This document shows, piece after piece, positions 1 to 5,089 of a stretch of DNA of 5,089 bases. The stretch is from Competibacter_A sp003527885 (GTDB lineage Bacteria > Pseudomonadota > Gammaproteobacteria > Competibacterales > Competibacteraceae). The translations under genes and the position numbers were made by a program. The stretch lies in the NCBI GenBank assembly GCA_035442025.1, contig DAORPQ010000130.1, positions 1-5,089 of the forward strand, given 5' to 3'. Positions within the stretch are counted from its first letter, which is position 1, and each line of letters starts with the position of its first letter. The notes beneath the pieces are model-generated. The model saw nothing but the letters and a program-made list of their open reading frames with translations, ran no database searches and was not told where the DNA came from.

Positions 1-878
1 CGGTCTTCCTGGGCGATGGCCATGTACATGCGCGGCATCAGCGGGAAATGGTAGGCCATGTGGCATTCGTCGCCGTCGCCGAAATAATCGCGCACGTCCT
101 CCGGCCACTGGTTGGCCTCGGCCAGAAACAGCCGGCTGCGGTAATGCTGTTCCACCACCGCCCGCATCTGTTTGATGACGGTGTGGGTTTCGGGCAGGTT
201 TTCGTTGAGGGTGCCTTCGCGCACGCAAAGATAAGGGATGGCGTCCAGCCGCAGGCCATCGACGCCGAGGTCGAGCCAGAAGCGCATGATCTTGATGACC
301 GCCTTCACCACCGCCGGGTTGTTGTGGTTCAAATCCGGCTGGTGCGAAAAGAAGCGGTGCCAGTAATACTGTTGCGCCACCGGATCCCAGAACCAGTTGG
401 AGGTCTCGGTATCGGTGAAGATGATCCGGGTTTCCGGGAATTTCTTGTCGTCGTCGTTCCAGACGTAGAACGACCGCTCGCGGGAACCGGGCGGCGCGCG
501 GCGCGCGGCCTGAAACCACGGATGTTGGTCGGAGGTGTGGTTGATGACCAGTTCGGTGATGACCTTCAAGCCCCGCGCGTGGGCCCCGTTGACGAACGCC
601 CGGAAATCGGCCAGCGTGCCGTAATCGGGATGGATGTCCTGATAATCGCGGATGTCGTAGCCGTCATCGCGCAGCGGCGACGGGTAGAACGGCATCAGCC
701 ACAGGGTATCCACGCCCAAGTCCTGGAGATAGTCGAGCCGCTGGATCAAACCCCGGAAATCGCCCACGCCGTCCTGGCTGCTGTCGCCGAACGCCTTGAC
801 ATGCAGTTGATAGACGATGGCGTCCTTGTACCAGAGGGGGTCTTCGACACCGGGCCAACGGTTGCGGTTGCGGCTCAT
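1..878 (-). CDS. treS: Trehalose synthase (maltose alpha-D-glucosyltransferase), N-terminal part, cut by left edge
   Basis: Known family role: a cytoplasmic GH13 enzyme that interconverts maltose and trehalose by intramolecular transglucosylation. Seen here: 292 codons from ATG at 878, preceded by GAGGAG (890-885) with a 6-base gap; the 3' end lies beyond base 1. The protein opens with DPLWYKDAIVYQLHVKAF (13-30), then LPFYPSP-type sequence at 61-68 and the GH13 conserved regions in order: ELVINHT (109-115), QPDLN (180-184), GLRLDA with the nucleophile Asp212, and LAEANQWPE with the acid/base Glu254. The stretch YFGDGDECHMAYHFPLMPR (265-283) is characteristic of TreS rather than other GH13 enzymes. 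The third catalytic Asp (the NHD region) falls outside the window. Whether a maltokinase domain is fused at the C-terminus, as in many proteobacterial TreS proteins, cannot be seen. It follows otsB by 53 bases on the same strand and is probably co-transcribed with it. Assignment is secure; only completeness is unknown. Confidence 0.95.
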   Translation of the reverse strand, partial: MSRNRNRWPGVEDPLWYKDAIVYQLHVKAFGDSSQDGVGDFRGLIQRLDYLQDLGVDTLWLMPFYPSPLRDDGYDIRDYQDIHPDYGTLADFRAFVNGAHARGLKVITELVINHTSDQHPWFQAARRAPPGSRERSFYVWNDDDKKFPETRIIFTDTETSNWFWDPVAQQYYWHRFFSHQPDLNHNNPAVVKAVIKIMRFWLDLGVDGLRLDAIPYLCVREGTLNENLPETHTVIKQMRAVVEQHYRSRLFLAEANQWPEDVRDYFGDGDECHMAYHFPLMPRMYMAIAQED

Positions 879-931
879 GCCAGTCTCCTCAATGCTTGAA
901 GTTATCGAGCGCGTTTCAGTCAAAGCAACCT

Positions 932-1768
932 TCACGGGGACGGAGGCGTCGGAACATCGGAAGGGATCGCGGCCAAGTCGGCGGCCAAGGCCGTCAACAG
1001 TGCGATCAGGGCGGCGGGATCGGGCAAGCGCGCGGTCGCTTCCGCCGGCGGCTCCGGCCCGATGCCGAGCGCGATGCCGCCCAGTTCGGCGGCGACCGCC
1101 AGCGCCGGCGCATCGTTGGCGGAATCGCCGGCATAGAGCACCGTCGCTGGCTCCGCGCCGCCGTGAGCGTGGATGGCGCGCAATGCCGTACCCTTGTTCC
1201 GCCCGTGGTCCGGCCCCACTTCCAAGGAGAGCGGCCCTTCGAGAACCTGCAAATCATCGGCGTGAGGGTCGAGCAACGCCAGCGTGTCCGCCCGCACCGC
1301 GTCCGCGCGATCCGTCGCGACCTGGCGGTAGTGAACGGTAAAGCCGAACGGTTTTTTTTCCATCCACGCGCCCGGATAGCTGGCCAGCCGCGCTTCGAGC
1401 GCGGCGATCAACCCTTCCAGCATCAAGCGGTTTTTTGGAGTCTCGACCGGAAGGTGGCGTACTCCGGCCAGTTCCAGTTCCAATCCGGTGGAACCGCCGT
1501 AATGCAAGTCGGGCAGACCGACCATGCCGGCGACATCGCTCAGCCCCCGACCGCTGATCACGGCGACCGTGACGCGCGGCAGCGCGGCCAGCCGCGCCAG
1601 AATGTTTCGCACGGCGGGATCGAGCCGCGCCAGATCGGGATACGCCGCAAACGGGACCAACGTCCCGTCATAGTCGAACACCAGCACCAGCCGCCCGCCG
1701 CGCCGGCTGTCGGAGACCAACCGCTCCAAGATAGTCGCGGCATCGATTGATGCGTCCCGCTCGTTCAT
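932..1768 (-). CDS. otsB: Trehalose-6-phosphate phosphatase (HAD superfamily, OtsB type)
   Basis: Expected role: dephosphorylates trehalose 6-phosphate to trehalose in the cytoplasm, the second step of the OtsAB route. The 278-residue protein is about the usual OtsB length (about 250-280). HAD motifs are intact: motif I DYDGTLVP with nucleophile Asp32 and Asp34; motif II ISGR (71-74); a cap segment with KKPFGFTVHYR (138-148); motif III Lys192 in HGRNKGTALRAI; and motif IV GDSANDAPAL with Asp215 and Asp219. One departure: the GxHGxE sequence usual in this family reads GSTGLE (92-97), with Thr in place of His. The start at 1768 is chosen because GGGAG lies 8 bases upstream and family similarity begins soon after it; the frame stays open to 1939, but that part overlaps mutS and has no recognisable similarity. 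It lies 55 bases after mutS and 53 before treS. No OtsA is visible. A related sugar-phosphate phosphatase activity is possible, but trehalose context favours OtsB. Confidence 0.9.
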   Translation of the reverse strand: MNERDASIDAATILERLVSDSRRGGRLVLVFDYDGTLVPFAAYPDLARLDPAVRNILARLAALPRVTVAVISGRGLSDVAGMVGLPDLHYGGSTGLELELAGVRHLPVETPKNRLMLEGLIAALEARLASYPGAWMEKKPFGFTVHYRQVATDRADAVRADTLALLDPHADDLQVLEGPLSLEVGPDHGRNKGTALRAIHAHGGAEPATVLYAGDSANDAPALAVAAELGGIALGIGPEPPAEATARLPDPAALIALLTALAADLAAIPSDVPTPPSP

Positions 1769-1776
1769 GCATTCCA

Positions 1777-1781
1777 CTCCC
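1777..1781 (-). promoter_or_regulatory. Ribosome binding site fixing the otsB start
   Basis: GGGAG on the minus strand lies 8 bases before the ATG at 1768. It decides between this start and longer in-frame alternatives reaching back to 1939, which would run inside the 3' end of mutS and add about 57 residues with no resemblance to trehalose phosphatases. Confidence 0.6.
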
Positions 1782-1823
1782 AAAGCCGCCGTCGTAACAC
1801 CCTGTCTTGCGTGTAAGTCTAGA

Positions 1824-4433
1824 TTAGGAATCGCCCAGCGTTTTGAGCCGCTTGAGTGCGGCGAGCGCCTGTTCCGGCGCGAGCGCACCGGGATCGAGTT
1901 CCGCCAAGGCGGCAACCACCGGAGCCGCGGAGTCCGCAAACAACGCCAGTTGCGGCGAGGCGGCCGGGCGTCCCGGCAATTCCCGCCGCAGCATCTGCCG
2001 CTCCAGCAACCGCAAGCGCTGGCGGGCTTGCCGGATCACCGCCGGCGGCACTCCGGCCAAGGCCGCGACTTGCAGGCCGTAGCTGCGGCTGGCCGGACCG
2101 TCCTGCACGCGATGCCGGAACACGATGGTCTCGCCGTGTTCGACCGCATCCAGATGGACGTTGGCGATGCCGGGCTGCTCGTCCGGCAAGCGGGTCAGTT
2201 CGAAGTAATGGGTGGCGAACAGCGTGAAGGCGCGCACCGTGGCCGCCAGATGCGCCGCGCAAGCCCACGCCAGCGCCAGACCGTCGAAAGTGCTGGTGCC
2301 GCGTCCGATCTCGTCGATCAACACCAGGCTGTGCGGGGTCGCGTTGTGGAGGATGTTGGCGGCTTCGCTCATTTCCACCATGAAAGTCGAGCGGCCCGAG
2401 GCCAGATCGTCCGAAGCGCCGATGCGGGTGAAAATGCGGTCGATGGGGCCAATCACCGCCCGTTCGGCCGGGACGAAACTGCCGATATGCGCCAGCAAGA
2501 CGATCAGCGCGGTCTGGCGCATGAAGGTGGATTTACCGCCCAGGTTGGGACCGGTGACGACCAGCATCCGCCGCCGCGCGGGTTCGAGCCGCAAATCGTT
2601 CGGAACGAACGGCTCCTCCAACACCTGCTCCACGACCGGATGCCGGCCGGCGGTGATCTCGATGCCCGGTTCGGCGACCAGTTCCGGCGGATTCCAGCGC
2701 AGTTCGGCCGCGCGCTCCGCGAGATCGGCCAACACGTCCAATTCCGCCAGGGCGGCGGCGCTGGCTTGGAGAGCGGGCAAGCGCGCGACCAACTGCTCCA
2801 GCAACGCGTCGTACAGCAGCTTTTCCCGCGCCAGCGCTTGTTCCTGCGCGTGCAGCGCCTTGTGTTCGAAGGCCTGCAATTCCGGGATGATGTAACGTTC
2901 CGCGCCCTTGAGGGTCTGGCGGCGGAGGTAATCGGCGGGAACTGCCTGCGACTGGGCGCGGGTCACTTCGATATAGTAACCGTGGACCCGGTTGAACCCG
3001 ACCTTGAGATTACTGATGCCGGTGCGCTGTCGCTCGCGCGCTTCCAGCTCCACCAAATACCGATCGGCCTTGTCGCTGAAATTGCGCAGCCCGTCGAGTT
3101 CGGCGTCATAGCCCGGCGCGATCACCCCGCCATCCCGCAGCACTTGCGGCGGGTTGGCGACGATGGCCCGACCCAACAGCGCGCACACCTCTGGATGCGT
3201 GCCGGCGCGTCGAGCGATTTCCGTCAACGGACCGGCCTCCAGCAGGCCGAGAAACTGTTGGATGCCGGGCAAGCGGTTCAAGGTATCGGCCAGGGCGATC
3301 AGGTCGCGTGGCCGGGCCGATTTCAACGCCACCCGCGCCAGAATCCGCTCCGCATCACCCGTCCCGCGCAGCAGACCGCGCAGGTAATCGTAGCCGCCGT
3401 TGTCCAACAGTTGCCGCACGCTCTCCCGCCGTTGGCCGAGGGTGCGCGGGTCGCGCAAGGGTCGATGCAGCCACCGGCGCAACAGCCGCCCGCCCATCGG
3501 CGTCACGCAACGGTCCAGGACCCCGATCAGCGTATGCTCGTGCCGTCCGCTCAGGCTCTGCTCCAGCTCCAGGTTACGGCGGCTGGCGGCGTCCACGATC
3601 ACGCTGTCCTCGTGCCGCTCCACCCGCAAGCCGGTCAGATGCGGCAAGGCGCTGCGCTGGGTGTCTTTGACGTATTGCAAGAGACAACCGGCGGCGGCGA
3701 TGGCCACCGGCTGGTCGGCGCAACCGAAGCCTTCCAGATCGCGCACGCCAAACTGCGCACACAGGGTGCGACGGGCGCTGTCTGGATCGAAATGCCAGGG
3801 CGCTTGCCGGCGCAGGCCGGGATGGCTCCGCCAGGACTCAGGCGGGTCGCAATCTTCAGCGATCAGCAATTCCGCCGGCTGAAGCCGCTCCAGTTCGTTG
3901 CACAACGCCGCCTCTCCGCGCAGTTGCATGATGGTGAACCGGCCCCCGCTCAACACCAGACTGGCGAGACCGTAAGTTCCCTCGCTCTCGTGCAACGCCG
4001 CCAGCAGGCTGTCGCGGCGCTCGTCCAACAACGCCTCATCGGTCAAGGTGCCGGGCGTGACAATGCGCACCACCTGCCGCTCCACCGGCCCTTTACTGGT
4101 GGCGGCATCACCCAGTTGCTCGCAAATCGCTACCGACAGACCAAGTTTGACCAGCTTGGCGAGGTAGTTTTCGACCGCGTGAAACGGTACGCCCGCCATC
4201 GGGATCGCTTCGCCGGCGGACTGGCCGCGCGCGGTCAGCGTGATGTTGAGCAGCTCGGCGGCCCGCCGGGCGTCGTCGTAAAACAGCTCGTAAAAATCTC
4301 CCATCCGATAAAACAGCAGCAGATCGGGGTGCTGGGCCTTGATGCGCAGGTATTGCCGCATCATGGGCGTATGTTTTTCAAAAGCGTCAGCCGATGGGTG
4401 ATCCGGTTCGCTTTTTTCAGTATCGACAGTCAT
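1824..4433 (-). CDS. mutS: DNA mismatch repair protein MutS
   Basis: Known role: recognises mismatches and small insertion/deletion loops in newly replicated DNA and, as an ATP-driven clamp, recruits MutL. The protein is full length at 869 residues (E. coli MutS has 853). Seen in order: mismatch-recognition domain with the Phe-Tyr-Glu wedge at 47-49 (E. coli Phe36 and Glu38); connector; lever and clamp region including GFNRVHGYYIEVTRAQ; then the ABC-type ATPase with Walker A GPNLGGKST (628-636), the STFMVEMSEAANIL segment, Walker B and signature DEIGRGTSTFDG starting at Asp707-Glu708, and the conserved His742 in ATHYFE. Near the C-terminus, QLALF (828-832) fits a beta-clamp binding motif, and the final LDPGALAPEQALAALKRLK resembles the oligomerisation tail of E. 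coli MutS. The start at 4433 has AAGAGG 5 bases upstream; it gives about 10 more N-terminal residues than E. coli MutS. No motif is damaged. otsB and treS follow on the same strand. Confidence 0.98.
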   Translation of the reverse strand: MTVDTEKSEPDHPSADAFEKHTPMMRQYLRIKAQHPDLLLFYRMGDFYELFYDDARRAAELLNITLTARGQSAGEAIPMAGVPFHAVENYLAKLVKLGLSVAICEQLGDAATSKGPVERQVVRIVTPGTLTDEALLDERRDSLLAALHESEGTYGLASLVLSGGRFTIMQLRGEAALCNELERLQPAELLIAEDCDPPESWRSHPGLRRQAPWHFDPDSARRTLCAQFGVRDLEGFGCADQPVAIAAAGCLLQYVKDTQRSALPHLTGLRVERHEDSVIVDAASRRNLELEQSLSGRHEHTLIGVLDRCVTPMGGRLLRRWLHRPLRDPRTLGQRRESVRQLLDNGGYDYLRGLLRGTGDAERILARVALKSARPRDLIALADTLNRLPGIQQFLGLLEAGPLTEIARRAGTHPEVCALLGRAIVANPPQVLRDGGVIAPGYDAELDGLRNFSDKADRYLVELEARERQRTGISNLKVGFNRVHGYYIEVTRAQSQAVPADYLRRQTLKGAERYIIPELQAFEHKALHAQEQALAREKLLYDALLEQLVARLPALQASAAALAELDVLADLAERAAELRWNPPELVAEPGIEITAGRHPVVEQVLEEPFVPNDLRLEPARRRMLVVTGPNLGGKSTFMRQTALIVLLAHIGSFVPAERAVIGPIDRIFTRIGASDDLASGRSTFMVEMSEAANILHNATPHSLVLIDEIGRGTSTFDGLALAWACAAHLAATVRAFTLFATHYFELTRLPDEQPGIANVHLDAVEHGETIVFRHRVQDGPASRSYGLQVAALAGVPPAVIRQARQRLRLLERQMLRRELPGRPAASPQLALFADSAAPVVAALAELDPGALAPEQALAALKRLKTLGDS

Positions 4434-4501
4434 TTAAGCCTCTTGAGCGGAGCCTGTCAGGCGCATGTCAAAGTCCGTTGCACGGATGCCCCGCAACTAA
4501 T

Positions 4502-4510
4502 AACATACCA
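4502..4510 (-). promoter_or_regulatory. Possible extended -10 promoter element for mutS
   Basis: On the minus strand, TGG followed directly by TATGTT fits an extended -10 element (TGn plus a 4 of 6 match to TATAAT). It would start transcription near 4495 and give a leader of about 60 bases that includes the mutS ribosome binding site. No good -35 element precedes it, so the call rests on one weak element. Confidence 0.22.
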
Positions 4511-4567
4511 ATCGTTGATGTCGAGCCGCGCGTGATCGCTCGTGATGCCTGAAAAATCTGTAAAATT

Positions 4568-4588
4568 TCGGCTTTCGATAGAAGCCGA
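4568..4588. other. Perfect 7-bp stem-loop in the intergenic region
   Basis: TCGGCTT (4568-4574) and AAGCCGA (4582-4588) are exact inverted complements around a 7-base loop. Read on the minus strand, the stem is followed by AATTTTAC and, a few bases on, ATTTTT, so it is a poor match to a Rho-independent terminator. A second CGGCTT at 4612-4617 could pair with the same right arm, so two mutually exclusive structures are possible in a plus-strand transcript. The structure is visible; its role is unknown. Confidence 0.4.
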
Positions 4589-4714
4589 CCAGCACGCATC
4601 AACAGCCTGAGCGGCTTTATCCTGATGATGTAGGCACCGCGCCAGACCCTGTTGAGCTGTTACCGAAATGATTTTTAACGAAGGCAAAACTCAAGGCTCA
4701 CTCAAAGTCCAAGT

Positions 4715-4744
4715 TTGCGGAAATGTGTTGAAATCGTTTACAAA
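4715..4744 (+). promoter_or_regulatory. Possible promoter of the lipoprotein gene
   Basis: TTGCGG (4715-4720), an 18-base spacer and TACAAA (4739-4744) give a weak sigma-70-like pair (3 of 6 and 4 of 6 matches). Transcription would start near 4751, leaving a short leader that still carries the ribosome binding site. Two copies of ACTCAA, 11 bases apart (4689 and 4700), lie just upstream. A start by another sigma factor is equally possible. Confidence 0.2.
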
Positions 4745-4756
4745 TCCAATTCTTAT

Positions 4757-4761
4757 AGGAG
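4757..4761 (+). promoter_or_regulatory. Ribosome binding site of the lipoprotein gene
   Basis: AGGAG lies 7 bases before the first of two adjacent ATG codons (4769 and 4772). The spacing favours the first ATG, although the second, at 10 bases, is also workable and would change the protein by one residue only. Confidence 0.65.
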
Positions 4762-4768
4762 CATATCG

Positions 4769-5089
4769 ATGATGAATTCCCGTTTGTTGCTGGTCCCCTC
4801 CCTGTTGGCCCTGACACTCGCCCTGGGAGCCTGTGAAGACAGACAACAAACCGCCGCCAAGGCGGACGCAGCCGCCGCCAAGGCGGACGTGAAAGCCAGC
4901 GAAGCCTCCCAGAAAGCCAGCGAAGCGGTAAGTAAAGCCGGCCAAGCCGCCGGCGCGGCAGCGAGCGCCGCCGGCGCGGCAGCGAGCGCCGCCGGCGCCA
5001 AAGCGGTCGAAGTCACCAAGGAAGCCGCCGCCGCGACCAAGGAAGCCGCCGCTAACGCCGCCGCCGCGACCAAGGAAGCCGCTCACGAC
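4769..5089 (+). CDS. Alanine-rich heptad-repeat lipoprotein, N-terminal part, cut by right edge
   Basis: This gene runs off the right edge after 107 codons. Seen: a signal peptide with Arg5, a hydrophobic core (6-19) and the lipobox LGAC with the lipidated Cys22; the +2 residue is Glu, not the Asp that marks inner-membrane retention in enterobacteria, so the outer membrane is the likely destination (inference). The mature part is almost entirely Ala with Lys, Glu, Asp, Ser, Gly and Thr. It is written in 7-residue units in constant phase from about Ala29 to Lys91 (AAKADAA, AAKADVK, ASEASQK, ASEAVSK, then Gly/Ala units, then TKE units), after which the last TKE unit comes 11 residues on. This suggests a long helix, perhaps an alanine-packed coiled coil as in small murein-lipoprotein-like proteins such as Lpp or OprI, but no family is recognised. 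It is transcribed away from mutS. Function unknown; gene reality is well supported by the start signals, lipobox and codon use. Confidence 0.85.
   Translation, partial: MMNSRLLLVPSLLALTLALGACEDRQQTAAKADAAAAKADVKASEASQKASEAVSKAGQAAGAAASAAGAAASAAGAKAVEVTKEAAAATKEAAANAAAATKEAAHD
4853..4926 (+). repeat. 21-bp-period coding repeats, first part of the lipoprotein
   Basis: GCCGCCAAGGCGGAC occurs at 4853 and again at 4874, exactly 21 bases later; AAAGCCAGCGAAGC occurs at 4892 and 4913, also 21 bases apart. Each pair encodes a repeated heptad (AAKAD and KASEA). Confidence 0.75.
4946..4998 (+). repeat. 21-bp tandem repeat, about 2.5 copies, in the lipoprotein gene
   Basis: Two identical 21-base units (4946-4966 and 4967-4987) are followed by 11 matching bases (4988-4998). 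Each unit is in frame and encodes AAGAAAS (residues 60-66 and 67-73), so gain or loss of a unit would change length by one heptad without a frameshift. Confidence 0.9.
5024..5082 (+). repeat. 33-bp-period repeat in the lipoprotein gene
   Basis: A 26-base block at 5024-5049 recurs unchanged at 5057-5082, 33 bases on, encoding AAAATKEAA twice (from Ala86 and Ala97). An earlier ACCAAGGAAGCCGCC at 5015 lies 21 bases before its second copy at 5036, so both 7- and 11-residue spacings are used. Further copies may lie beyond the right edge. Confidence 0.85.

Larger units (their letters stand above)
4434..4768. other. Divergent intergenic region between mutS and the lipoprotein gene
   Basis: These 335 bases separate two divergently transcribed genes and must hold the promoters of both. 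The stretch is visibly richer in A and T than its surroundings, for example around 4550-4568 and 4665-4760. It contains a mutS-side extended -10 candidate, a 7-bp hairpin at 4568-4588 with a possible alternative partner at 4612-4617, an inverted repeat CGAGC/GCTCG (4522-4526 and 4538-4542), and short direct repeats: CGTGAT at 4531 and 4541, ACTCAA at 4689 and 4700, TCAAAGTCC at 4468 and 4702. No convincing protein-coding gene or tRNA was found in it. Confidence 0.75.

Noticed and set aside
48..1750. Two long plus-strand frames (48-899 and 896-1750) opposite treS and otsB
   Set aside because: They are mirror frames of treS and otsB arising from the same codon bias, with no domains of their own.
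1769..1939. A longer otsB reading frame starting at 1939
   Set aside because: The extension overlaps the end of mutS by more than 100 bases and shows no similarity to trehalose phosphatases; the ATG at 1768 has a ribosome binding site.
4466..4471. Perfect TTGACA on the minus strand upstream of mutS
   Set aside because: No -10 element follows at 16-18 bases, and a start there would fall almost on the ATG, cutting off the ribosome binding site.
1767..4535. A 922-codon open frame on the plus strand opposite mutS
   Set aside because: It shares codon boundaries with mutS, so it stays open merely because mutS uses no TTA, CTA or TCA. The product is Gln/Arg/Gly-rich without recognisable domains, while the minus strand encodes an intact MutS.
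4568..4588. The intergenic stem-loop as a Rho-independent terminator
   Set aside because: The stem has only 7 bp and is not followed directly by a run of T on either strand; no gene is known to end there.
4457..4687. A 76-residue minus-strand frame upstream of mutS
   Set aside because: It begins with TTG without a clear ribosome binding site, has no recognisable domain, and covers the AT-rich divergent promoter region and its hairpin.
4728..4756. TTGAAA - 17 bases - TCTTAT as promoter of the lipoprotein gene
   Set aside because: Transcription would start near 4763, after the AGGAG ribosome binding site, leaving it out of the message.
4946..4998. Tandem repeats as a CRISPR-like array
   Set aside because: The units abut with no unique spacers, are 21 bp long, in frame, and encode protein heptads.
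4691..5086. Gly- or Ala-rich minus-strand frames opposite the lipoprotein gene
   Set aside because: They are low-complexity reflections of the repeat DNA. The plus strand has a ribosome binding site, signal peptide and lipobox.

Overview
This 5,089-base window looks like chromosomal DNA from a GC-rich gammaproteobacterium or close relative. The coding regions are strongly GC-biased at third codon positions. The MutS reads like gammaproteobacterial MutS, with an N-terminal TPMMRQYLRIKAQHP stretch and an FYE motif. The species cannot be named from the window alone.

Layout, from right to left along the main (minus) strand: mutS (4433 to 1824), then a HAD-family trehalose-6-phosphate phosphatase of the OtsB type (1768 to 932), then the first 292 codons of a trehalose synthase TreS (878 to the left edge). 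The three genes are co-directional, separated by only 55 and 53 bases, and no convincing terminator was seen between them. They may therefore be co-transcribed. This puts DNA mismatch repair next to trehalose metabolism. No trehalose-6-phosphate synthase (OtsA), the usual partner of OtsB, is in the window; it may lie past the left edge or elsewhere.

To the right of mutS is a 335-base divergent intergenic region (4434-4768). It is more AT-rich than the genes and holds weak promoter candidates in both directions, a 7-bp hairpin that could compete with an alternative pairing, and short direct repeats.

Reading rightwards on the plus strand from 4769 is the start of a gene for a small alanine-rich lipoprotein, cut by the right edge after 107 codons. 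Its first 21 residues form a lipoprotein signal peptide ending in LGAC. The mature part is a low-complexity Ala/Lys/Glu/Ser helix-former built from 7-residue units that keep phase for about 65 residues and then shift to an 11-residue unit. The DNA shows matching 21-bp and 33-bp tandem repeats. This is the least conventional object in the window.

No RNA genes, insertion sequences, CRISPR arrays or phage genes were seen. No clearly undescribed multi-gene system is evident. The points most worth checking are the repeat-built lipoprotein, the mutS-otsB-treS arrangement, and the structured intergenic region.
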